Shown here in pieces: positions 11,168 to 21,906 of a stretch of 64,000 bases of DNA (position 1 is the first letter of the stretch; each line of letters begins with the position of its first letter). Source of the stretch: Oreohelix idahoensis (lineage: Eukaryota > Mollusca > Gastropoda > Stylommatophora > Oreohelicidae); assembly GCA_024509875.1 (NCBI GenBank), contig JAMPIV010010584.1:178208-242207 (forward strand), in the 5' to 3' direction. The notes under the pieces were generated by a model. It was not told the DNA's origin, ran no database searches, and saw only the letters and a program-made list of their open reading frames with translations. The position numbers and the translations under genes were made by a program.

Positions 11168-13075
11168 TTATTCCTGGTGCTTACGGTGATTCTCTTCACA
11201 CGGATGGCGGCTTAGAAAATCCGCACCCAGGTTAGTTTTTCCCGAAATGTACTCTATGCTGAACTGGAATGGCTGCAAAAGTAAGGACCATCTGAGTAAC
11301 CTCGAATTGTCATGCCTAGCCTGCGCTAGAAACGACAAGGGTTTGTGATCCGTTTGCAACTTAAATGCCTTCCCATACAGATAAATATTGAACTTCTTGA
11401 TCGCCCATATTACTGCAAGACATTCTTTTTCGCTAGTTGAATAATTGGTTTCAGCTTTATTCAACTTTCTACTAGCATATGCCACTGGGGTTAATTCCCC
11501 ATTCAGTGCATCTGATTTCTGTAACAGGGTCGCGCCCAACCCGATATTACTTGCATCCGTTCTCACAATGAATTCTTGACTTAAGTCAGGTAATTTCAAA
11601 ATAGGTTTGCTTGTGAGCTTTTCCTTCAATTCCTGGTATGCCAATTCACATTGTGCTGTCCATGTAATTCGATCTGGATTTCCTTTGCGTGTCAAATCAG
11701 TTAACGGTGCACATATGGAATTAAAGTTTTTGATATACTTTTGGTAGAAACCACATAATGAGACAAAGGATCTCACGTCTTTATTGGTTTGTGGCCTCGG
11801 GGCTTTCTTTAGTTTCTCTAAATTCTTGGGGTCAGGGGTCATGTTTCCCTGATGGACTGTGTGTCCCAAGAATTCTAATTCTTTACATCCAACGCAACAT
11901 TTGGTTGGTCGGGCTGTCAAATTCGCTTCTCTAAGTCGATTAAACAGCATGTTCAGAGAGTCAATGTGTTCCTCAAATGTTTCTGTTGCTATAAGGATAT
12001 CATCCATGAAATTTGTGATGCATGGATTATTCAGAGGATCCAACAATTTTTTCATCATTTTAGAGAAGACACTAGGATCATTCTTCAATCCAAATGGCAA
12101 TCTGTTAAACTCATAGTGTCCCTCTGAGGTACTAAAAGCTAGGTATGGTCTAACCTCAGGCTTTACTGGAATCTGATAGTATCCTTTACTCAGATCCACT
12201 TTTGAGAAATATTTAGCTTTATTTAGCCTGGCAAACAACTGATTTGTATCCGGCAATGGATCCACCTGACCTTCTGTGATAGCATTCAGTCTCCTGTAAT
12301 CTATACAGAGTCTATGTTCTCCAGAGGGTTTCCTTAAGAGTACCACACTGGAACTATACGAAGATTCACTGTGTGAAATTATTCCTTCCTTCAACAAATA
12401 GTCTATCTCTTCCTTCAAGGCTTTCTCCTTAGCAAAAGGAATCGAATAGGCTTTCATACAGACAAGTGTGGGGTCTATCAGTTTCATATCTTATTCCAAT
12501 AAGTTTGTATGCCCCGTTCGGTCTGTTAACACATCTGTATGATTATCTAGAACCTGTTGCACTCTCTCCTTCTGGTTTTTCGTTAAATGTGTACTGATTT
12601 TCACCTGTGCCGCTGTCTCACAGGGATGTAATGGATATTCAAATGATGAAAGTGGTTCCTTTTTCATCTCCATTGCAATGGACAAGGTCAACAAGTGTGT
12701 CTCTTCCTGATTTTCTCTTTCCAAATATTTCTTCAGGAGATTCACATGATAGATTTATTCTTTCCCCTTCTTATCTATCTTATAATTGGTTCTAGACACC
12801 TTCTCTAGAACTGTATATGGACCTTGCCATCCAATTTGTAACTTATTCTGACTACCGGGTAGAAGAAGCAGTACCTTCTCTCCCACAGCCAAATCTCTGT
12901 CTTTAGCTTTCCTGTTGTAATAGGCAGCATGTTTTTTCCTGGCTTGTCTCAAATTTTCATTGGCAAGTTTCCAGCCAGTTTTTAAACGAGTGGTCAGCTC
13001 ATTCACATATTGGTATGAGGATGTAATATTTTCCTCTGCCTTTTCATCAGTCCACGTTCTTAACAGAGTTACATA
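11168..13075 (-). pseudogene. pol: G2 Pol, 3' part: integrase C-terminus, reverse transcriptase, RNase H
   Basis: One frame interrupted by two in-frame stops (12752-12754 and 12491-12493). In order: integrase C-terminal GPY segment (IGWQGPYTVLEKV, ~12800-12860), a linker (...LDNHTDVLTDRTGHTN), reverse transcriptase with SKVDLSKGYYQIP and the NFMDDI catalytic box, then RNase H (IVRTDASNIGLGATL, ...LQTDHKPL, ...NLGADFLSRHP) ending at 11168. Family logic says integrase comes first here too, as in G1 and G3. Upstream of about 13075 the frame changes and integrase similarity is lost. Confidence 0.88.
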
Positions 13076-14025
13076 TGGACTTTTAAATTCGGAAACTTAT
13101 TTTTCCTGGCACATGTCAGGTCCTTTGCACTCGAAGCACTGTTGTGATGACTTTTCTTCCCCGAATCATCATGCACAAATCGACCGCTACCAATTTTTCT
13201 CTTGGGGCTCTCTCCCCCCTTAGAATTCTTGATGAGAGATTTCCTCTCTACATCTTCTTCCTCCAGTTTACATAAGTCCGATTGAGGGATTTTCGGCTTA
13301 TCCTGGGGTAAGACATCTTTTTGCACTATCTGCATAGTGGCCATTGTAAAACAGTCAATTGAAGATTGTCCGTGAAAAGGGGCTTCCCATTCCACTTGGT
13401 CCACTTTATTAAATCTATTTTTCTTTTCAGTGTCAGGCCTACGTTTGCCCCGTGGCGTGTAGAGGTCCTGATCACTATTCCCACTTGTGGGTGTTCCCTC
13501 ATGTAATATGCCACATCTCTCTACAAAATTTTCAATGTCCCACCTTGCCTTGGGCCAATAATAATTTTGAGCTACCTTTTGAATGATGGTACCTATTTTT
13601 TCATGGTCCCCATCTTTTCTCACATGTAAGCTCCTTATTAAGTCTGTCCTATACCTTTTAGGAAGTACCAGCCGTCCCTGACCTTTGGATCTAGTTCCAG
13701 TCTTCCGGTATATTAGTTTGTTCTTCATATAGAAGTCTCCTTTTCCTGGAGGTGTGTGACAATTGGACAACTTCTTAAAACAAGGCTTGAGGGTCTTATC
13801 CCCAGCCTGCGCCTTCCTCAACTCTTCTGGAGTGGTATTTATCATAATATCCTCCTCCTGTCTAGAGGTCGACCTGACCTGAAGGGTGGCCATATACACA
13901 GGTTTCCTTCTGCAATCGTCAGTATCATGATTGTCCATCCGACAATTCTTACACCACCTCCTTTTTTGGTTGAAAGATTTTCTTTCATCAAATTTCCTTT
14001 CATCGAATTGTGGGGGTTTTATTTT
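13069..14025 (-). pseudogene. G2 zinc knuckle plus integrase N-terminal region; protease and DDE core missing
   Basis: This frame opens with a classic CCHC knuckle, CKNCRMDNHDTDDC (CX2CX4HX4C), at about 13945. It goes straight on to the segment that normally precedes integrase (TPEELRKAQAGDKTLKP...) and a degenerate HHCC region (...AQNYYWPKARWDIENFVERC). No D(S/T)G protease motif lies in between. After about residue 200 the protein is lysine/serine-rich and matches no integrase core that I know: no D..D35E pattern is visible. The frame then stops against the integrase C-terminus at about 13075. Confidence 0.7.
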
Positions 14026-15157
14026 TATTGTCATACCGTGGCCTATCAAACTGGTGCTTACCTTTGTTCTGATCTCTAGGATCAAATTTATTAAAGTTCT
14101 GTGGTGCCTTAAAATTATCTACCTGTTTCTTTTTATTACCTGATACCTCTGCTTGAGCTGCCTGATACCTTTCAGCAACATTTAGCAACTCACCCAGCCT
14201 CTCTGCACCTTGTTCCATGAGAAACTTTCTCAGGTCTGGAGCCATGGACTCTCTTAGTTGTTCTATAAGGATCATTTCCTTAAGATCTTGGGTTTTCCTC
14301 AGAGAAGTCCATTTCTCCAAGTATGTCTCTAACCGTGCAGAGAACTGGTGATAGGTTTCACCTGACAGTAGTTTAGCATTCCTAAATTTTTTTCTATAAA
14401 ATTCACCATTCTTTTCATATCTTAACAAAAGAGCCTGCTTTAGCATGTCATAATTTTCTTGATCATCTCTGCTCATTTTGGCGAAAACATCATAAGCCGT
14501 ACCACGAAGCCCTTGAGATAACTTTAAGCTCCACCTTTCTCTCTCTAACCCATACGTGGTAGCTAATAGTTCATATCTATTTAGATAGCTCTCGATATCA
14601 TCTTCTTTCTCAAAAAAATGATCTAAATGAAAGTTCATAGCTGAGGTTGAGGCTCCCTGACTAGCAGAGGCATCAGAGGTAAAGGGACTGGCACCATTTT
14701 CAGGAGCATGGCCTTGAAATTCCAACTCCCTTAGTCGTAACTCATGTTCCCTTTGTAATCTCTTCTCCTCCTTTTCTGCTTCCCTCTGTGCAGCCTGCCT
14801 TCTTTCTTCTGCTTCCCTTTCTGCAGCCAATCGCTTGTCTTCCCTTTCGGCAGTCAGTCTTTTTTCTTCTCTTTCTGCCTCCAATTGGACCTTCTTAGCC
14901 TCAGCCTCTAATGCCCTAGCCTCTTTATCAGCCTCAATCTGCAACCTCTTAATTTCTTTTTCAGCCTCTAACTTTCTTTCAGCTTCTTTTTCTAATCTTT
15001 CCGATTCTAATTTTCTTTCTGCTTCAAATTTTCTTTCTTCACGTTCAATATATTTGTCACATTCAGTAGTGACATAAGCAATCATAACTTGCCCGTCCAT
15101 TCCTAACTCTTTAGCAGCCTGCATAGCAGCAGATCGAAATTTTGCCAGGTCGGCCAT
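14000..15157 (-). pseudogene. gag: G2 Gag (coiled coil plus capsid-like domain)
   Basis: 385-codon ORF starting MADLAKFRSAAMQAAKELGM. Residues ~35-155 are an extreme E/K/R/A-rich coiled coil. Residues ~180-330 resemble a retroelement capsid (YLNRYELLATTYGLERERW, YHQFSARLETYLEKW, LRKFLMEQGAERLGELL). The frame runs out 15 residues after a basic KGKHQFDRPRYDNKNK tail, where a one-base change in a G/T run (~14015-14030) throws the zinc knuckle into the next frame. Gag would form the virus-like particle shell. The coiled coil at the N-terminus is shared with G1, G3 and G4. Confidence 0.85.
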
Positions 15158-15381
15158 TTTCTAACAGGCAAATTTATACAATGTCTAACTTAAACAATTC
15201 AATCTATAACTAATTATCTAAGGACAACCACAATCACTGAGAGCTCAACCTTATTTGATTCCACCCAAGGATACCTTTTAATTTTTTATTATTATTCCCT
15301 GAAGTGAATTACCCCCAATATATATAATAGGAGAAGATTCAAAATCCCGGACAGGACCCCAATATATGTGGTAAAGTGGGA
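15158..15381 (-). other. G2 5' leader
   Basis: Short 0.22-kb leader between gag and the 5' LTR. In the element's sense the LTR end is followed by TCCCACTTTACCACATATA, with a TGGGGTCCTGTCCGGG segment further in. I do not see a primer-binding site of the G1/G3/G4 type. Confidence 0.5.
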
Positions 15382-17813
15382 TGTTATAAATATTTATAGG
15401 GGACTTAATGTACTGACTGAGATCAGCTGTGAAGGTATCTGTATCTAATAAGTGTGGTGTATTACAGATGACCTTACTTTGCTACCACATTTAGACCTCA
15501 GTCAGACTTATTCTGGAATATTGTGATGACTACGTTGAAAGTCTAGGGTTATGATAGTGATGAAGTGTATATTTACAACAACCAACAGACAGATAAACAA
15601 TTTAATTTAATCCACAATACTTTACAACACTGTGACACTCACATACATAGAACACTCTATAAGACTATCTTAATAAGTCAAGTGTAACTTTTAAAAATAT
15701 GTATTAATTCCTTTCAACAATAGATATCCTGATTCAACTACAAAGTGAACCAGGAATCACAATCAAATGTAATCAAAAGTGTTATGTACACAATTTATAG
15801 ATAGGATCTTTGTATTGACATATATTATTATTGCAATATGTGTGTAAGTTGTGATGTAGTACTATGAGGTAATACTGGCTTTTCAAGCTAGGTTGTTGTT
15901 TGTCATCATGACTTCAAGTGTTTGTTTCTGGTGGAAATAATATTGGAAAGGTTCACAGTTTCTTTTTATTTGAAACAAATAAATGTCCCTCTTGATTTAA
16001 GGTAAAGTCACTTTTAGAGGGGGGTATACACAAGATTGAGCTGCTCTGGCCACGAAATCTTAACTTCTGTGTGGGCGGCAGGAAACAGTCTCCACTGCTC
16101 GCTTGCTTCACCGTTTCCTTGAGAAACAACACTGGTCGATATCTTGACCAAGGAGTATGCTACCAGCCTCTGGATTCAGCAAAACTCAGACCATGGGCTG
16201 CTTTAATACGTTAGTACCACGGTCCCTGAAACAAGAAGGTTGTACCTCCTACTTCAGAACTAATTTATAATCTATTTCAACACAAAAGCACAATACATAA
16301 CAAACACCGAGTTCAGCGCGGTAGGCCAACTGCTAGCTTCTCATAAACAATATACACCAGTATTCCTCTCCCTAATGGTTACAACGCCTCTGCAATTCCA
16401 GCATTATTTCCTTCTATTCAATAAGATAGGTGTCATAGTACTATTTGGCAATCCCATGCAGTTATACTCCTCTCCGACAAGTTTTGTTCATGGTGGAGCA
16501 ATATCTAGGCTTTGCCTCATGTTTGCTACTGAACCACACACATACAGACATAAATTATCAATTCACATTCAATTTTCATCTAAAAGAGATCAAATATGTC
16601 TAGCTTACCACAATTCAAGGAAATATTAAACAAATACGTTGACTGGCGATGAGTTATGGCACAATTCCGATCTGCCTCTGTCCCAGGCTTTCATTAGAAA
16701 AATATGAACTGGTTCTCAACGCACTTGCTTCTACACAGTTTAATTTCAAAAAGTGGCACTGAACCGACGCTCCTAATTGACTATATTAAATGGTCTAGCC
16801 AATAAGACCATGTTTACAAAAGCATTTGAAAAAAAGTACCCTTCCTACCGTTTCCCTTAACAACCAAAAATAGTATTTGCAGTCGACTAATCATGTTTCG
16901 CCTTACATATAATTCTAGCCAATCAAATCGGATTTAACGTGGTGGCCTCATTTCCTCTAAAGCAGTGTCCAAACACGCCATTATGAGCAAATATGATCCT
17001 GTGTTGTCAGACAACACCACTATAGTATTTTGGCTATAATTTGTTAATTATTAGACTATTTGCTTAACACCTAACATATTCTTTGTCAGCAAGTCCTAAG
17101 GCACCCAAATATATAAGTTTAATGGAGCTAAGTGGCTGCGTTCAAAATGTGTATTTTCTTCTACCACCCGTTCACTTCTATACGATGGGGTGTCTTCTGT
17201 ACTGTCAGGCTAAAGTCAGGATTTCAGACGTAAAACAGTATTGGGTCATGTTTCCTAATAAGCATTAACCATGTTTTTTAAAACCTAACCTCGTATTGGT
17301 AGTGTTTTTTGTCCCTGTTTATTTGAAAAAAAGCAAGCCTGCGTGCCTTTCGCGTGGGGTGGCATTAATTTCATATCGCGAGACGGTGGTAGTATTGCAT
17401 GCGTTCCTCCGTACATCTCTCTCTCTCTCTCTCTCTCTCTCTAAGCCCGTCTGTCTTTTCGTTTACGTAGTGCATAAAATGACATTAATGAAATATTAAT
17501 CTAGGTCATTACGCAGTGTGTCTATCTCAAGGTTTTATAAGAAATACAGTACACGTTTTATTTTTTATTTTTTTGAAACGCGTGTAGTTGATGCAGTAGG
17601 CTTTACTAGTAAACGTGAAAGCGTTACACTTATGCAGACAAAGTAGAAAATGGGGATTTCTTGTTTAGCTAGTATGACGTTCTATAACACAGGCGTACGC
17701 TATTGTGACCGCACTGTTCTTTTACCATTCTTCTTTCCTTTTATTGAATTAATTCGTTAGGCTTTACATTTACTTTTGAATTTATATATGTGGATTTAGA
17801 ATGTTTCACGACA
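15382..17813 (-). repeat. G2 5' LTR (2432 bp)
   Basis: Begins TGTTATAAATATTTATAGG and ends TTTCACGACA. Similarity with the left copy stops exactly after this CA. It holds a (CT)n run at 17417-17442 that is longer than in the left LTR. Confidence 0.93.
15388..17813. promoter_or_regulatory. Presumed G2 promoter and polyadenylation region within the LTR
   Basis: By analogy with LTR elements, transcription of G2 should start in this LTR on the minus strand. I did not find an unambiguous TATA box or start site, so only the LTR as a whole is marked. Confidence 0.25.
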
Positions 17814-17814
17814 A

Positions 17815-17976
17815 CATGGAGAACGATTCCATCAAGATATCGCTGTAATGGAGTCACGTTATCAAGGACGGTGGAGTGTGACCATGCTTGCCGATTATTG
17901 TTGGAGGCTTCATCGCGATGTACCACATACCATTCACCGACGAAAGTCGACTGCAAAGAAATTCAAGCCTACATAA
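17815..17976 (+). pseudogene. C-terminal fragment of a conserved hypothetical protein, cut by G2
   Basis: Reading from CAT at 17815 gives HGERFHQDIAVMESRYQG followed by RWSVTMLADYCWRLHRDVP and a basic tail ending with TAA at 17974-17976 (53 codons). From memory, this block (GERFHQDI, ME.RYQG.W, MLADYCW.L.RD.P, RKS) is a widely conserved C-terminus in uncharacterised invertebrate proteins; I do not know its function. The open frame starts exactly at the G2 insertion point, so the upstream part should lie left of the nested G1/G2 pair. It may be a host gene exon or part of an older element. Confidence 0.7.
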
Positions 17977-18498
17977 CTGTTATATTTCTTGTACGAATGA
18001 TGTTGTAATACTGTATGCCTTGTTAAAAAACTTCAATTGCGTATTTCTAGAGATCCCGACCTGATAGAGAAAAACGGTTTGCAGATTTAAAAACAGCGCA
18101 TTAAAATTGACCAGAAAAACATAGAAATGTTAGAGAAAGAAAAAAAAATTATTTTTTTGTTAGCCAGTGTTATCATAGATTAGTTACTAGCAAAGGTGGC
18201 ATCTTAGGCTATAACTTTAATCTGATTACTATCTGAAGTAGAGACCTTCATAGCCGTGACTAACCTGTGACACCAGTGCTCATCTCTGACACTGGGGATA
18301 TATTCTTTTCAGACAGAATTCTTTTCTGTTCTATCAGTAACTACTACTGACAACTATACTCATAAACATCTTTCGCTACAAATGACTTAAATGTATCTAC
18401 TAGACGTTTGTTGATTTTTTTATTTTGTTTTGGTAGTTTATTTTACTTTTTCGTAGCGAAATCTTATTTTTCTCTTTTTAACTTTCACTCGTTTGATA
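17977..18498. other. Non-coding, nothing recognised
   Basis: AT-rich sequence after the conserved stop codon. I see no ORF, RNA gene or repeat. Confidence 0.5.
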
Positions 18499-18506
18499 TC
18501 ATAGAG

Positions 18507-19193
18507 CAGTGTTTCTTAACCTCTTAGAGGTTCTGCACTCCTTTACAGCATCTTACGAATCCTCGCACCCCTTTAAAGCATCTCAAGAAGCCTCGCACCC
18601 TTTTACAGAAGCCGTGCACCCCTTTATAACATCTTAAGAAGCCTTGCACCCCTTTATAGCATCTTAAGAAACTTCGCACCCCTTTATAGCATCTTATGAA
18701 GCCTTGCACCCCTTTATATCATCTTAATAAGCCTCGCACCCTTGTACAGAAGCATCGCACCCCTTTATAGCATCTTAAGAAGCCTCGCACCCCTTTAAAG
18801 CAACTTAAGAAGCCTCGCACCCCTTACAGCGTCTTAAGAATCCTCGCCCCCCTTTAAAGCATCTTAAGAAGCCTCGCACACCTTTACAGAAGCCTCGCAC
18901 CCCTTCACAGCATCTTAAGAAGCCTCACATCACATTTTTTCTAGCTGACAAAATATGCCAAAAATGAGAAAAAGAGATACAAGTATGTTTTGAGAAAATG
19001 TTATTTACAAAACGTGACTAAGATTCTGTATTAAATTCACGTTGTCAATGTTCTATTGTGTACAAATACATTTGAGTTCTGTGTATTATATAATGTTAAT
19101 GATGATTCACCTTGTAAAAGATCTGGCATGTCTCACACTCCCTGAAGGTAGGTCTGCGCCCCCCCCCCTCCCCCCACCGGTTAAGAAGCACTT
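18507..19193. mobile_element. hAT-type non-autonomous element (MITE), 687 bp
   Basis: An 8-bp direct repeat TCATAGAG flanks it exactly (18499-18506 and 19194-19201). Its ends are imperfect inverted repeats, CAGTGTTTCTTAACC on the left and GGTTAAGAAGCACTT on the right. An 8-bp duplication and CAGTG...TTCT.AACC termini are hallmarks of hAT elements. There is no transposase; the interior is mostly a minisatellite plus a poly-C tract at 19159-19177. Confidence 0.9.
18531..18930. repeat. ~30-bp minisatellite inside the hAT MITE
   Basis: About 13 degenerate units of the type GCATCTTAAGAAGCCTCGCA plus CCCCTTTATA. Because 30 is a multiple of three it creates a false repeat ORF on the minus strand (18524-18709). 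Confidence 0.9.
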
Positions 19194-19201
19194 TCATAGA
19201 G

Positions 19202-19715
19202 TATTCATATTTAAACACATATACCACGAGCTTTCATTCCACTTTTTTTTAAATTTTCTTTGTTTTGTTTTCTTTTGATATTGTTGTCTGTAGCAACACG
19301 GGCAAGGCTATGGAACTGTGTCTTTGAGATACATTATGGATCGTACAGCAGAAATTCTGCTATAACTTTATGGTTAATGCCCCGAACGGAAATTTGTTAA
19401 TTTTGTCGGAAAGATAAATTGAAATCCCACGAAAGATACAAGAGGAAAAGGACGCCGTCGAGGACCTCTGAGAAATCAAGGGTTAGACCTGAGATTAGGT
19501 ATATAAACTCGCACAGATTCAATTCTGTGCTCTCAAAATTTCATAGCTGAAAAGACGACTGACACACGCTTGTCGAAGACACATAGCCACAGCGCATTGC
19601 TGAGAAAAGCAAAGGTGACCTGCTTGTGAGCAGACGCATAAGTGATATGCTCATATCCGTAATACTATGTCTGAAGAGTATGTTAAACTTGCATTAATCG
19701 TTGGGTTACAAGTAG
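19202..19715. other. Non-coding, nothing recognised
   Basis: AT-rich flank between the hAT MITE and dispersed repeat copy A. No supported feature. Confidence 0.5.
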
Positions 19716-20972
19716 TTTGGTAATAGTTGCAATATGTACATTTTATCATTTTATATTTTTGCATTTAAGATGTGTAAATTGCTTGTGGATGTACAGGTTA
19801 TTACGAGGCTGACAACCTCAGCACATAAAATGATTAGATTCATGAACCACCACTGCAAGAGCTGATGACTGCTTTGTGCGGGTTTCTTTATAAGGAACTC
19901 AAAAGCAGAGGTAGCCCCAAGCTCCATGTGGAGCAGGGGGTGGATGATGATGACATCATGGTGTACATATTTATTATATTAACATTTTAATAAGTTTATA
20001 TGTATATTCAAACGTGCTTAAATAATGCAAATGTCTTTTTCCGCTGTCAAAACGCACTTTCCTCTGACTCAATGGGATTAACATTAATGCTCTGGGTGTA
20101 AAGTTTCTGCGGAAGATGAAATGGTGGAATGGAAGCGGAAGGCGCCTGATTCTCATGTCAGGAGACCCTTTACTAGAAGAAACATTTGTTTTCTCTGAGT
20201 TTGTGGTACACGTCTGTGGCTCAAGTTGCCAGCAGTCTTCGCTAGACGTCTACATCAGACAGGCCTTGAAGACGCTTGCCTTGACAATTGTAGTACCACC
20301 CCCCCCCCACCCCCGCCCCCCCAAGCATTACCTCCAGGGACGTGCTACGAAGACATAATTTGACGACTGACGGAACAGTGACGAAACCCTTGGGAACCAA
20401 ACGTGACGAAACGCAACACCAACAACAAATCATCATTAACATCTGGCTAGTTAAGTATTACAGTCAGGACCAGTTTTTCTAACGACACTCACCTTAAAGT
20501 CACTACCAATGTTGAAAACAGCAGTGCTCCTTTGCTTCATAAACAACTCTTTTTTAACTTTGTTAACTATAATTGATTATTAAATTTGTTATCTGTAAAT
20601 AAAAATTGATAGTTGATTTAAACATTATTGAGTGAATTACACCCGTATGACTCAGTTAGTTTAAATACATAACCATACAGAGCTTTTAAAGTAATATTTT
20701 ATTGAATCATTTCATTTGGGGGCTCAGAAAATACGAGCAAATTTCTTTTTTCTCACATAAGTGCGGGAAGGTAAAAGGTTCACGACAGCTTACACGATCT
20801 CAGTTGTTATGCTTGCTTTCTTAAAATTCCTGTGAGCCTCCCTAAAATAAAAGCATCATTCTTTTTGTATCTCTGCCAAGAGTAATCTTGAGCGAAGGTT
20901 GAAAACTTTTATACTCTTAGTTTGGCCATTGTTTGACCACCGGTGCAGTGCAAGGGGAGACAATCCCATGAC
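19716..20972. repeat. Dispersed repeat R, copy A (~1.25 kb, unclassified)
   Basis: Shares blocks in the same order with 49205-50634 (B) and 50995-52334 (C). Shared blocks include GGCTGRCAACCTCAGCA, TCATGAACCACC..GCAAGRGCTG, AAAGCAGAGGTAGCCCCA, GCCAAGAGTAATCTTG and a common end around ATGACAGTG. No coding potential is seen. It could be a solo LTR or another non-autonomous element; I could not confirm termini. A poly-C/CA tract at 20298-20323 is internal. Confidence 0.75.
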
Positions 20973-21451
20973 AGTGATTTTATTCCCCTATTTATTTACC
21001 GCGTGTGAACAAATTCACGCATGACAAACACGCTTTGTAATAGAAGAGACTGTACTGCCATACTGACATGAAGTGTTAGAAGCTCCACTTATATAGGGTG
21101 TTACGTTCTTGTGCAACTTTCATAACTTTGCACACCGTAAACGGCATATAAAAAAGCATAATTTATAAAGTTAAAACTCTTGTCTGTTTGCCAAAAGCAC
21201 ACTCATTAGATGAATTTAAGATCAGGATCACAAAATGCAATTCCCTAAGCAGCAATTGCAGAATGTTTCTAATCAGTTGGAAAGTCGGATTGATCGATGT
21301 GTCACGAACACTGACTGTTATGTTGAAGTCTAAGAACGTGAATTATATTATTAAAAGCGCACCAAAACTAAGCTATCATCTGTACAACCAAAGTTATTAC
21401 AGGTTGTACAAAGACATTATAAACACCCTGTACTAGATCTCAACTTTATGA
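20973..21451. other. Non-coding, nothing recognised
   Basis: No supported gene. The 82-codon plus-strand ORF at 21188-21436 has no recognisable motif. Confidence 0.4.
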
Positions 21452-21612
21452 CGTGGTTTCCTTCGTCGCTGCCTTTGCTTTCCCTAACCTAAGATCAGAG
21501 TCAAATGTGCATTTACAGCTGGGTAGACTAGAAAATAACCCCACCACGTTTCGAACCCAGTAACCTTGCCTCGAGAAGCCAGTGCTCTAACATTTCTGCC
21601 ATTCAAAGTTCT
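21452..21612 (-). repeat. tRNA-derived SINE, copy 1
   Basis: The reverse complement carries a tRNA-like head (GGCAGAAATGTTAGAGCACTGG, box A region; GGGTTCGAAAC, box B) and a body TCTACCCAGCTGTAAATG. The same body is found in the two SINEs at 53219-53390 and 53806-53963. The head has drifted more than in the other two. Confidence 0.8.
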
Positions 21613-21906
21613 CCAGTTCGCAGAGCTGATTGGAAAAGAATTACATTTCCGTGAAAGAAAACAAACTCTAAAGAATAGGAAGCAGAAGATAAAGAAAAAC
21701 GACATCAACACCAAACAGCACTACGACTTGACGTCAGATCGATGAATTCTAAGAATATTTTAATTAAGAACGGGCACCAGGTACATAACAGAAGAAAGGA
21801 AAAGAAATAGAGGACTATAAACAGAAAATACTAAACAGTTTAACATCATTGCATATCAAATAAGTCAACAATAGAATTGATATTTAGTACGGATCTTGAA
21901 AGTTGA
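21613..21906. other. Non-coding, nothing recognised
   Basis: Short spacer between the SINE and the polypurine tract; no ORF or repeat seen. Confidence 0.4.

Larger units (their letters stand above)
8685..17813 (-). mobile_element. G2: long-LTR Ty3/gypsy-class retrotransposon with deleted pol
   Basis: Direct repeats 8685-11097 and 15382-17813 bound a 4.28-kb minus-strand interior holding gag, a short linker/integrase-N region, integrase C-terminus, reverse transcriptase and RNase H. About 20 base differences plus small length changes are visible between the ~2.4-kb LTRs, roughly 1% divergence by eye. The first 6 bp of the left LTR are missing because G1 is inserted there. The right flank reads ACATG (17814-17818), a possible 5-bp target duplication whose partner lies left of the window. 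Confidence 0.92.
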
